A stretch of 64,000 nucleotides of DNA. Origin: an uncultured Alphaproteobacteria bacterium (GTDB taxonomy: Bacteria; Pseudomonadota; Alphaproteobacteria; MPNO01; UBA2964). Under the pieces are notes generated by a model. That model was not told the origin of the DNA and searched no databases. It saw only the letters and a list, made by a program, of their open reading frames with translations. Shown here piece after piece: positions 56,764 through 64,000 of the stretch. The DNA is taken from contig OX638326.1 in assembly GCA_951812775.1 (NCBI GenBank), positions 2,677,391 through 2,741,390 of the forward strand. The letters are read 5' to 3'. The translations under genes were made by a program, and so were the position numbers. How positions within the stretch are numbered: position 1 is the stretch's first letter; the number at the start of each line of letters is the position of its first letter.

Positions 56764-59202
56764 ATGGCCACCAATTCCCGCAACCTGACGCGAAAAGGCT
56801 CAATATTGCCACCAAGTGTCACGGAGTTTCTGCAAAAACGGGCGATTGAAACCCTCGCCATAGCAATATTTTTATCGGCCGTTGGGCTATCTGTGGCGTT
56901 TTTCAGCTATAACCCCAACGACCCCTCTCTAAATACAGCTTCCGGTGCCGCGGCGGCCAACGTTTTGGGAACAACCGGCGCCTGGATTGCCGATCTTTTC
57001 ATGCAGTCAATCGGCCTGGCGAGCTGGGTTTTACCAATCGTTGCCCTGGCCTGGGGCCGGCGCATTATCACCCATCGCGGTCTTGGCCGTTTATGGCTTC
57101 GTTTGACCTTTCTGCCACTGGCAATGCTTACCGCATCAATTGCGCTTTCCGGGCTGGAGACCGGTGCCGGCTGGGAGCTTAAAGCGGGTTATGGCGGTGT
57201 CATCGGTGACATTGCACTTGCCAGCACGGCAGGGTGGAGCGCAAACCCAATGCCCTATGGCGCAGGCATCGTCGCCGCAATTTCAGCCTTTCTTGCGCTC
57301 GGCGCCTTGGTCGCAGCGTTCGGGTTTTCCGCTCACGAATGGCGGCAGTTTGGCAACACTCTTCGATGGCTCGGCCACCACGGAGCGGCCGCAAGTGCCG
57401 CCGGCGGTCGCGCGAGTTTGCAGGCCGGCAAGTGGTCATTCAACGTAGCGAGGAAAGGCCACACCGCGGCCCGTCAGCGGCTCGAGCCAAAGCTATTCGG
57501 TGGCAACGAGGGCGATCCCGAGATCGGCGATAATCGCGAAACCGGGACGGGCGGCAAAAAACGGGAACCCCGTCTCGTCGTCGCAAGCCGCGAAGCCAAA
57601 AAGGAAATTGTCGCCCCCCGCATAACGAAAGCGAAGCCGGGCAAGAAAGCCGAGGCCGCACGTCAGACCAAACTCGATTTAGGGACCTCCGGGGAATATG
57701 AGTTACCGGATCCAGACCTGCTGGAAACGATTATCACCGAAGACAAATCGAGCAAGTCTGATGAAGAAGCTCTTGCGGAAAACGCCCGATTACTTGAGTC
57801 CGTGCTGGAAGATTTTGGTGTGCAGGGCGACGTCGTCAAGGTTCGCCCCGGACCGGTCGTGACCCTTTATGAGTTCGAACCGGCGCCCGGAATCAAGTCT
57901 TCGCGTGTTATTGGCCTGGCAGATGATATTGCGCGCTCGATGAGCGCCATCTCCGCGCGGGTAGCCGTTGTTCAAGGCCGCAACGCAATGGGCATTGAGC
58001 TGCCAAACGCCAATCGTGAAATCGTTTCGCTCCGAGAACTCCTCGAATCAGAAACACTGGAGAAGAACCCATCGAAGCTATCCCTGGCCCTTGGCAAGGA
58101 CATTGGCGGGGCACCCACGATCGCTGATCTGGCGCGTATGCCGCATCTGTTAATCGCCGGAACAACAGGATCAGGCAAATCCGTTGCGATCAACACGATG
58201 ATTATTTCGCTATTGTACCGGCTCTCCCCCGAGCATTGCCGTCTGGTCATGATAGACCCCAAGATGCTTGAGCTTTCAGTCTATGACGGTATCCCGCATT
58301 TGCTTTGTCCCGTTGTCACGGACCCCAAGAAAGCAGTCGTCGCGCTGCGATGGACTGTCCGTGAAATGGAACAGCGTTATCGCGCTATGTCGACAATGGG
58401 TGTGCGAAATATCGCGGGCTATAACGCGCGACTCGAAGAAGCCCGCAAAAATGGCGACGCTCTCACGCGCACGGTTCAAACGGGATTTGATTCCGAAACC
58501 GGCGAACCAATTTACGAAGATCAACCATTGGATATGAATCCGCTGCCCTTCATCGTCGTTATTGTCGATGAAATGGCGGACCTGATGCTGGTCGCCGGGA
58601 AAGAAGTTGAGGCTTCGGTTCAACGTATTGCGCAGATGGCGCGGGCCGCCGGTATTCATCTGATCATGGCAACCCAGCGTCCGTCAGTCGATGTCATTAC
58701 CGGCACCATTAAAGCGAACTTCCCAACCCGTATAAGCTTCCAGGTCACTTCAAAAATTGACAGCCGTACTATTCTTGGAGAGGCCGGAGCGGAGCAACTG
58801 CTCGGACAGGGGGATATGCTCTTCATGGCGGGGGGCGGCCGCATTTCCCGCGTTCACGGGCCCTTGGTGACGGACGAAGAAGTCGAGCGGGTCGTTACAA
58901 CCCTCAAAGCGCAGGGCATGCCTGAATATATTGAAGAGGTTACGCAGGAAGAGCCAGGCAGTGCGACAGGGGGGGGCGGCAGTGATAATAGTGAAGGCGA
59001 CGCGCTATATGACGAAGCCGTTGCGTTGGTTTGTCGAGAGCGCAAAGCGTCGACAAGTTTTGTACAGAGACATCTTTCAATCGGCTATAATCGCGCCGCA
59101 CGTATTGTTGATCAAATGGAAGCCGAAGGCGTTATCAGCGCTGCGAACCATGCAGGAAAACGCGACGTGCTCGCGCGGGACATCGACAATCGGGAAGAAT
59201 AG
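56764..59202 (+). CDS. ftsK: DNA translocase FtsK
   Basis: An 812-residue division protein. Four membrane helices lie in residues 30-180, then a short linker, the alpha-beta motor with Walker A AGTTGSGKS (from residue 465) and IVVIVDEMADLML, and the gamma winged helix (TSFVQRHLSIGYNRAARIVDQME) near the end. It pumps chromosome DNA through the septum, directed by KOPS and XerCD/dif. The order DapC-like, ftsK, lolA is common in this class. Confidence 0.97.
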   Translation: MATNSRNLTRKGSILPPSVTEFLQKRAIETLAIAIFLSAVGLSVAFFSYNPNDPSLNTASGAAAANVLGTTGAWIADLFMQSIGLASWVLPIVALAWGRRIITHRGLGRLWLRLTFLPLAMLTASIALSGLETGAGWELKAGYGGVIGDIALASTAGWSANPMPYGAGIVAAISAFLALGALVAAFGFSAHEWRQFGNTLRWLGHHGAAASAAGGRASLQAGKWSFNVARKGHTAARQRLEPKLFGGNEGDPEIGDNRETGTGGKKREPRLVVASREAKKEIVAPRITKAKPGKKAEAARQTKLDLGTSGEYELPDPDLLETIITEDKSSKSDEEALAENARLLESVLEDFGVQGDVVKVRPGPVVTLYEFEPAPGIKSSRVIGLADDIARSMSAISARVAVVQGRNAMGIELPNANREIVSLRELLESETLEKNPSKLSLALGKDIGGAPTIADLARMPHLLIAGTTGSGKSVAINTMIISLLYRLSPEHCRLVMIDPKMLELSVYDGIPHLLCPVVTDPKKAVVALRWTVREMEQRYRAMSTMGVRNIAGYNARLEEARKNGDALTRTVQTGFDSETGEPIYEDQPLDMNPLPFIVVIVDEMADLMLVAGKEVEASVQRIAQMARAAGIHLIMATQRPSVDVITGTIKANFPTRISFQVTSKIDSRTILGEAGAEQLLGQGDMLFMAGGGRISRVHGPLVTDEEVERVVTTLKAQGMPEYIEEVTQEEPGSATGGGGSDNSEGDALYDEAVALVCRERKASTSFVQRHLSIGYNRAARIVDQMEAEGVISAANHAGKRDVLARDIDNREE

Positions 59203-59282
59203 CACTCTCCAAACCGCAAGGATCGGCATGCTGTCTTATCCGTGCCATATTGATGTGGATAGAGTTGGTCAATGGTCCGAAC

Positions 59283-59954
59283 ATGGTCCGAACGTTGAAG
59301 AATAAAACTCTCCTTGAACCAATACTGGCCGCAGCGGTCCATCTCGGCCTGGCGTTCGGGGCAACATCGACGCTCTATGCCCAAGAACCGCCGAAAAACC
59401 TATACCTGCAGGATAAGTCGGTCGTGGCTGCGGAAAAATTTCTGAATTCAATTCGCACCCTGAAAGCGGCCTTTGTACAGGCCTCTTCCGGCGGCAGTTA
59501 CGCCCGGGGCAATATCTACATTGAACGACCAGGCCAATTGCGTATTGATTATGACAAACCGACAAATTTGCAGGTTTATGCCGATGGAACCTGGTTGTTC
59601 TATGTCGATGAAGACCTAAAGGACATCAGCCAGGTCCCACTGAGTGCCACACCCGCTTCTTTTCTGGTTCGGAACAGGTTCAGTTTCTCTGACGGGCTCA
59701 CCATCCAGAAACCGGATAAAGGAAACCGCACATTGCGCATTCAGGTTGCGCGGCGTGGCGAAGAAGACAGCGGATCCCTGACGCTCATTCTAAATGAAAG
59801 CGCAGATGGCTTTCGTGGGTGGACCGTTACCGACCCTCAAGGCGTCAGGACGACAGTCACACTGCTCTCGCCCATCATCAATAAACCCATCGCCAAAGAA
59901 GTTTTTGTTTTTACACCCCCCGACTGGGCGTTTCCCGAGGACGTTCAGGAATAG
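59283..59954 (+). CDS. lolA: Outer-membrane lipoprotein carrier protein LolA
   Basis: About 223 residues with a signal peptide (ending STLYA, residue about 28) and the LolA fold: FLNSIRTLKAAFVQ, GNIYIERPGQLRIDYD, and GWTVTDPQG near the C-terminus. It carries lipoproteins through the periplasm to LolB. Two ATGs are created by a tandem 11-bp duplication (59272 and 59283); only 59283 is in frame. From 59955 to 60085 I see no feature. Confidence 0.9.
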   Translation: MVRTLKNKTLLEPILAAAVHLGLAFGATSTLYAQEPPKNLYLQDKSVVAAEKFLNSIRTLKAAFVQASSGGSYARGNIYIERPGQLRIDYDKPTNLQVYADGTWLFYVDEDLKDISQVPLSATPASFLVRNRFSFSDGLTIQKPDKGNRTLRIQVARRGEEDSGSLTLILNESADGFRGWTVTDPQGVRTTVTLLSPIINKPIAKEVFVFTPPDWAFPEDVQE

Positions 59955-60085
59955 CGGTCGTGTCTCAGTTTGAAATTCGAGGGTATTGAAAATGACTAAC
60001 TCTCTATCCACCTTTACAGCATACAGTAAAAACTTGCTCAAAGGGGTTTGCGCGTCTATCGTGCCGACTCACAGGGAGATGACTC

Positions 60086-60298
60086 ATGGCCAAAGGTCCA
60101 GATGGACAGCGTAGGCCTGCGGATGCAATCGGTGCGACTGTGATGGTTGCAAAAATTGCAACAGGCGAAATGGAAGACAACAAGAAATCGGGTCGAGTCC
60201 GCTCAGGACAGGCCGGAGCGAAAGCTCGGGCGCAGAAATTGACCGGTCAGGAACGCCGCGAGATTGCGAAAAAAGCCGCCGCGAAAAGGTGGGCGTGA
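60086..60298 (+). CDS. Small basic protein, first gene of a Panacea operon
   Basis: A 70-residue lysine/arginine-rich protein with GRVRSGQAGAKARAQKL and, at the end, ERREIAKKAAAKRW, a helix seen in small nucleic-acid-binding proteins of mobile DNA. GGGAGATGACTC precedes the ATG. Its stop overlaps the next start as TGATG. It could be a transcription regulator or part of a toxin-antitoxin system; function is unknown. Confidence 0.65.
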   Translation: MAKGPDGQRRPADAIGATVMVAKIATGEMEDNKKSGRVRSGQAGAKARAQKLTGQERREIAKKAAAKRWA

Positions 60299-60792
60299 TG
60301 TCAGTTTCACCAACAGATGCTGCAAAATACCTTTGCGACAGGAGTGGCTGGACACTCTCAAATCTCCAACTTCAAAAAATTATTTACATGGCCGACATGA
60401 ATCATGTCGGTCAGGGTAATGATCGGCTTGTTTCCGAAAGTTTTGAGGCATGGGACTACGGCCCTGTGCTCCCGTCCCTTTATCACAGGTGCAAAGCGTT
60501 TGGGTCAAAGCCATTGCCGGATATTTTCTGGGGTGCGGGCGATATTTCAGAAACTCGCGAAGCAGTCACCCTGGACAGTGCCTGGAATGCATTGAAAGAC
60601 AAACCGCCATTCCACCTTGTTTCGACTACGCATTCCGAATCGAGCGCCTGGATACGGAAATATGTTCCGGGGGCAAAACAAATACAAATTTCCACTCAGG
60701 ATATGATTGATGAGTATGACAGACGGCGAGCAGCCAGAAGAGTTGCCGTCTCATCGCAGCAGGCAGAGCTTGCACGGCGGATGGAGGAATGA
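60298..60792 (+). CDS. Panacea/DUF4065 (SocA-like) domain protein, probable antitoxin
   Basis: A 164-residue DUF4065 protein: DAAKYLCDRSGWTLSNLQLQKIIYMADM at the start, then FEAWDYGPVLPSLYHRC. Panacea domains neutralise many unrelated toxins encoded next to them. It is linked by TGATG to the basic protein and by a 4-bp overlap to a small membrane protein, the expected place of a toxin. The C-terminal tail (DRRRAARRVAV) is encoded by a duplicated copy of the downstream gene's start. A DUF4065 protein with a non-antitoxin role is the alternative. Confidence 0.82.
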   Translation: MSVSPTDAAKYLCDRSGWTLSNLQLQKIIYMADMNHVGQGNDRLVSESFEAWDYGPVLPSLYHRCKAFGSKPLPDIFWGAGDISETREAVTLDSAWNALKDKPPFHLVSTTHSESSAWIRKYVPGAKQIQISTQDMIDEYDRRRAARRVAVSSQQAELARRMEE

Positions 60793-60824
60793 CAGACGGC
60801 GAGAAGCCAGAAGAGCTGCCGTCT
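60716..60824 (+). repeat. Direct 36-bp repeat with a hairpin in each copy
   Basis: 60716-60751 and 60789-60824 share 34 of 36 bases and are 73 bp apart. Each starts with ATG and contains AGACGGC ... GCCGTCT with a 17-base loop. The second copy is the start of the membrane-protein gene; the first is inside the Panacea gene, read in a different frame. It looks like a partial tandem duplication. Confidence 0.85.
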
Positions 60825-61175
60825 CTTAGCGCTGAACCAACAGGATTATTTTTCGAATCAGACGATCCAAATTCTGAAAAGCACACAGCTTTGATGAGTA
60901 ATATTCATCGGCTTGAAACGGATTTGGACACAGAAAAAGAGGAGCGCAAGGAAGAGCGATTTTATTGGGTTGGCCTAGCTGCGTTGTTGCTTGATGCCAT
61001 TATAATCCAGGCAATTGACGGGTCTTGGTTGTTTGTACTTCTTTTCATACTTGAAGTGATACTTTTACTGGGGTTGGCGCAGCGATGGGGCGTTGGTTGG
61101 GCGGTAAAATCACTTGGTTGGTTTCTGCATTGGATTTCAGAGGATTTCAGAGGATTTCAGAAAAAGCTAAATTAA
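60789..61175 (+). CDS. Two-pass membrane protein, possible toxin partner
   Basis: A 128-residue protein: an acidic N-terminus (residues 1-55) with a charged coiled-coil (ETDLDTEKEERKEERF), two hydrophobic helices (about residues 58-95) and a short amphipathic end. The ATG overlaps the Panacea stop (ATGA). Panacea systems include membrane-disrupting toxins, so this is a candidate toxin; nothing in the sequence itself proves toxicity. The last codons run through a 10-bp tandem triplicate. Confidence 0.7.
   Translation: MTDGEKPEELPSLSAEPTGLFFESDDPNSEKHTALMSNIHRLETDLDTEKEERKEERFYWVGLAALLLDAIIIQAIDGSWLFVLLFILEVILLLGLAQRWGVGWAVKSLGWFLHWISEDFRGFQKKLN
61132..61161 (+). repeat. GGATTTCAGA x3 tandem repeat in coding sequence
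   Basis: Three exact 10-bp units within the 3' end of the membrane-protein gene. Because ten is not a multiple of three, gain or loss of a unit would change the reading frame of the C-terminus. Confidence 0.9.
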
Positions 61176-61177
61176 AA

Positions 61178-61211
61178 TGAACTTAATGCTTGCTATTGTA
61201 GATTAAGTTCA
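61178..61211 (+). terminator. Inverted repeat between the Panacea operon and the transposase
   Basis: TGAACTTAAT and ATTAAGTTCA are perfect 10-bp arms around 14 bases, 3 bp after the membrane-protein stop. It is AT-rich and has no U-tract; it could end the operon transcript or be part of an insertion-sequence end. Confidence 0.45.
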
Positions 61212-61224
61212 CTATGAATTGGGT

Positions 61225-62223
61225 ATGGCAAACATACTCGACACATCAAAACGCGCACAAATCCTCTCCATGCTGGTCGAGGGAATGTCCATGCGCTCCG
61301 TCTCACGCATCACGGGCGTCTCAATAAATACGGTTTCCAGGCTTCTGGTCGACGCCGGTAACGCTTGTGCCGAATATCACGACAACACGGTTCGCGGCGT
61401 AGCTGCTGAACGTGTTCAATGCGATGAAATCTGGTCATTCGTTGGTGCAAAACAAAAGAACGTCAAGGAAATGAAACCCCCTGTTGACGGTGCTGGCGAT
61501 GTCTGGACGTGGACCGCAATCGACGCGGATAGCAAAATGATTATCTCCTATCTGGTCGGGGGTCGTGACGGACGCTATGCAGCCGGGTTTATGGACGATG
61601 TAGCGCAGCGCTTGGCTAATCGGGTGCAACTCACCACAGATGGTCACAAAGCTTATCTGGAAGCTGTAGAGGGCGCTTTTGGTGCCGATGTAGACTATGC
61701 GCCGTTGGTCAAGATTTACGGCGAAGCGCCAGCGAGCGCCAAGGGCCGTTATTCACCTGCCGATTGCACGGGCATTAAGAAAAATCCTGTTGAAGGTGAA
61801 CCGGACGAAGCGCATATCTCCACGTCATACGTCGAGCGCCTGAACCTGAATATCCGCATGGGCAACCGTCGCTTCACCCGCCTGACAAATGCGTTCTCAA
61901 AGAAGGTAGACAATCACCTTCACATGCTGTCGCTGTATTTTTGCCATTACAACTTTTGCCGTCTCCACAAGACGCTTCGCGTTACCCCTGCAATGAAAGC
62001 GGGCGTTAGTGATGTTGTGCGGGATATGGAATGGATTGTTAGCTTGATCGATGCGAGAGCGCCAGCACCTAAGAAACGAGGACCTTACAAGAAACGTGAA
62101 AAAGAAATTTCAAACCGGGACACGACCAAAAGTCGCGGTAGATATTGCCTCAAAGAAGGACGAGATCGCGGAAATCAAGAGGCAATTAGAGACGGTGGAC
62201 GAAGCCACGTTACGCAAGGATAA
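61225..62223 (+). mobile_element. IS1-like DDE transposase, C-terminus fused to defence-gene sequence
   Basis: A 332-codon gene. The N-terminal HTH (MRSVSRITGVSINTVSRLL) and the catalytic region (VQCDEIWSF, then VQLTTDGHKAY and TSYVERLNLNIR) match the IS1-like family widely found in alphaproteobacteria. Family members end around KKRGPYKKR, here near 62097; the next 40 codons are read out of frame through DndD-like sequence until TGA at 62223. No terminal inverted repeats or target duplications could be made out. ATG 61225 is preferred to TTG 61219. Confidence 0.82.
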
Positions 62224-62875
62224 AAGCGACCACGAAAAGACGGTGAAAGAGATTTATGTGACAGAGAGAGTCCTGAACAAATGCCAGGATGATCTCGTAG
62301 CAAACAAAGTCAATGCTGACAATATTCAAAAGCGGGTCGAAAAGCTGGTTGGAACGAACCTTCAAAGGGAGCGTAATCGGCGGAGCTTTTATGCACAAAT
62401 TTATGACCTCTTAGATGATTCTGTAGCGGAATATAGAGAACAATTGCGGCGGCGTGTAGAAGCCGACGCGACGCGCCATTTCAAGGCGCTAACCACGGAG
62501 CCCGAGTACGCGGCACTAAGTATTAACGATAGCTATGGTTTAACGATTCTCCACGAGGATGGCCAAGACATACCCGTGCGGTCCGCTGGCGCAGAGCATG
62601 TCGTCGCTTTGTGCCTCGCAGGCGCGCTGCAGAATAATGCCCCATTGCAGGGACCAATCATTATAGATTCGCCCTTCGGGCGCCTTGATACAGGGCACAC
62701 CACCAGCATTGTTCGCGCTTTGCCGGATATGACGCAACAGGTAATGCTTCTGGTCTATGAGGATGAGTTGCCCGCAGGTCTGGCGCGCAACGGGTTAAAG
62801 GGTAAGTTAAAAGCTGAATGGTTGTTGGACCGACGCAGTGCAAGACACACTGAACTGACCAGAAGAAGGGATTAG
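62103..62875 (+). pseudogene. C-terminal half of a DndD-like SMC/ABC ATPase
   Basis: The sequence from about 62103 to the stop at 62875 encodes the coiled-coil end (KKDEIAEIKRQLETVDEATL) and the C-terminal ATPase lobe of a DndD-type protein: VRSAGAEHVVALCLAGAL is the ABC-like signature and GPIIIDSPFGRLD is Walker B. The Walker A half is missing, and transposase sequence lies where it should be. An ATG at 62051 could still allow a 274-residue product with some transposase-frame residues. DndD works in DNA phosphorothioate modification and related defence. Probably non-functional alone. Confidence 0.75.
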
Positions 62876-62877
62876 AG

Positions 62878-63225
62878 ATGGCTACAGACAAGAAAACCAT
62901 CGGTATTACCCGGGACAATAACGACGCGCTTCAGCGTCTGGTTATTGACGGGCAGTTTACCTCTGAGCCGGATGCCGCAAAATTCGCTATGGCCCATACC
63001 ATTAAGAAAGGGACTGCACCAGGCCGCATTGATAGTGCTGATACCAAGTGGAATGTTGGCAGTGTGGATGTAGACGGTAAGCTGCGGAGCCTGCTGACAG
63101 CATTCTATCCGGATGTAGATGAACCGTTCCGGCTAATGGAATATCTCATGAACAAGGGCCTTTCAGACCTGGCCGGCAGCGCAACACAAAAACCAGATGT
63201 TTACGGCATCATGTTCGATGAGTGA
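62878..63225 (+). CDS. Small protein in the DndE position
   Basis: A 115-residue protein 2 bp after the DndD-like stop. KKTIGITRDNNDAL at the start, WNVGSVDVDGKLRSLL and FRLMEYLMNKGL form a compact helical protein. Its size and place resemble DndE, but I see no clear DndE signature, so the relation is inferred only from position. It may be the ATPase partner. Function unknown. Confidence 0.6.
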   Translation: MATDKKTIGITRDNNDALQRLVIDGQFTSEPDAAKFAMAHTIKKGTAPGRIDSADTKWNVGSVDVDGKLRSLLTAFYPDVDEPFRLMEYLMNKGLSDLAGSATQKPDVYGIMFDE

Positions 63226-63234
63226 TCAGATATA

Positions 63235-64000
63235 TCAAGCAGTATCATAAGAATGCGCAGAAGGTGAAACGGGCGAGATAAGCCGTGTTACGTCCGAGAA
63301 ACTTATAGAACTCAAGTCATAGCCGTCCGAGACGAGGGTTTGGATGAGTTCAGAGTGAATCCACTGTTCGCGTCCTTTTTTCGGGGCCGTTTTGAGCAGA
63401 GTCTCTACCTTCCCCTCTATATATTCAGTCGGGGCAGCATCCCATTTACGCATATTTTTATTAAGGTTCGTTTTCCGTAGCGACATCACGACGTCAAAAT
63501 GGGCAACATTTTCTTTACCTGACCGGCCCTTGTATCCCTTATGAGACATTTGCTTACGGTCCAGGCTGCCGGCCCCGACGAGATCAAAGCCCGCCGATTG
63601 CGCAGCGGCCTGAATTGTGGCCCATACCTTCGGGTCTGTGTTGTGGAATACCATCGTCATCCACCCTTTAGGCTTAAGAACCCGATACGCCTCAGATAGG
63701 GCCTTCGTAAGTAGCTCCCCATATTCACTGAGCGTTTTGCCACCGTGCTCGACAGACAGCGTTCGATTCACAACAGCCTCATCTTCGACCCTGGTGATTC
63801 CACCCAGCCAGGATTCTGTGATGAGGTTGCAATCTGCATAAAAAATGTTCGAACCAAATGGAGGATCAGTAAATACATAATCAACGGAGTCGTCTGGTAT
63901 TCCGGCGAGATTGACAGCTGAGCCGAGTGTTATCACTGGCGGGGCTACCTGTAGGGATTGCGGAAAAGCTTCATAATATCGAGCCAGCTGTCGGACCTTA
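63235..64000 (-). CDS. DNA methyltransferase, C-terminal part (runs off the window)
   Basis: The frame is open from the right edge to the stop at 63235, at least 254 residues. VFTDPPFGSNIFYAD is motif IV (DPPF) of amino-methyltransferases that make N6-methyladenine or N4-methylcytosine, followed by LKPKGWMTMVFHN. An internal GTG at 63936 is an unlikely start because it would cut the domain. Upstream residues RYYEAFPQSLQVAPP are outside the motif. It converges on the DndE-position gene; the end-to-end arrangement fits a restriction or other defence locus. Confidence 0.8.
   Translation of the reverse strand, partial: KVRQLARYYEAFPQSLQVAPPVITLGSAVNLAGIPDDSVDYVFTDPPFGSNIFYADCNLITESWLGGITRVEDEAVVNRTLSVEHGGKTLSEYGELLTKALSEAYRVLKPKGWMTMVFHNTDPKVWATIQAAAQSAGFDLVGAGSLDRKQMSHKGYKGRSGKENVAHFDVVMSLRKTNLNKNMRKWDAAPTEYIEGKVETLLKTAPKKGREQWIHSELIQTLVSDGYDLSSISFSDVTRLISPVSPSAHSYDTA

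Noticed and set aside
57140..57533. Several open frames opposite or within ftsK
   Set aside because: They overlap a clear ftsK gene and encode low-complexity arginine-rich products without ribosome sites.
60716..60824. Possible CRISPR array
   Set aside because: Only two copies, both inside coding sequence and with no spacer/leader organisation or cas genes.
62051..62102. Start of the DndD-like protein at ATG 62051
   Set aside because: This part reads the transposase gene's 3' end in another frame and has no DndD similarity, so it is treated as transposon sequence.

Overview
The window looks like a stretch of an alphaproteobacterial chromosome, most like the Rhodospirillales and their relatives. 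The evidence is the very large NAD-specific glutamate dehydrogenase, a torF-glnK-amtB nitrogen operon behind a sigma-54 promoter, the order cnoX / Lon-N-domain protein / Trm112 / DUF971 / ubiH, and the run amtB / aminotransferase / ftsK / lolA. The genus cannot be named from the sequence alone. G+C looks moderate, and is visibly lower in the surface-sugar genes and in the 41.9-46.7 kb segment.

Region 1 (1-27.6 kb) is a single-direction surface polysaccharide cluster, nearly all genes on the plus strand with overlapping or abutting ends. It opens with a 5'-truncated MBOAT O-acyltransferase and an SGNH-like partner (O-acetylation). A nonulosonic-acid block of the legionaminic type follows (cytidylyltransferase, PtmA-like SDR, NeuB/LegI, epimerase, NeuC/LegG, Gfo/Idh oxidoreductase, PtmE-like CBS-nucleotidyltransferase, LegB), but legC and legH are not seen. 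Two transferase-like genes lead to a diacetamido-mannuronic-acid block (WbpE aminotransferase, a fused WbpB-WbpD protein, WbpI epimerase). Then come four further GT4 glycosyltransferases, a methyltransferase, a probable Wzy polymerase, and a WbuB / WbpV / WbpM end module pointing to QuiNAc-type 6-deoxy-HexNAc. No Wzx flippase and no WbpA dehydrogenase are in the window. Many genes here begin with TTG, and one apparently with CTG.

Region 2 (27.6-41.9 kb) is ordinary metabolism: purH, two tandem cupin paralogues, a polysaccharide deacetylase (PuuE-like), NAD-glutamate dehydrogenase, two membrane proteins of unknown role, a Lon-family protease and an LLM flavin oxidoreductase.

Region 3 (41.85-46.79 kb) looks like a decayed genomic island at the 3' end of tRNA-Gly(GCC). 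A degraded 27-nt copy of the tRNA 3' end plus its flank sits at the other boundary, against the stop codon of the LLM gene. Inside are a methyltransferase, an ABC exporter, and two coupled broken genes: a 2OG-Fe(II) oxygenase with an in-frame TAA, and an FkbM methyltransferase frameshifted in an (AT)5 run. Just beyond the tRNA, ybaK is also frameshifted.

Region 4 (46.8-60 kb) is core: cnoX, Lon-N-domain protein, Trm112, DUF971, a lone flavin-dependent halogenase, ubiH, the sigma-54-driven torF-glnK-amtB operon, an aminotransferase, ftsK and lolA.

Region 5 (60-64 kb) is accessory/defence DNA. A tightly overlapping three-gene operon encodes a basic 70-aa protein, a Panacea/DUF4065 protein and a two-pass membrane protein, arranged like a Panacea toxin-antitoxin locus and carrying duplicated hairpins at the junction of the last two genes. 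It is followed by an IS1-like transposase joined to the C-terminal half of a DndD-like ATPase, a small protein in the DndE position, and a DNA methyltransferase running off the window.
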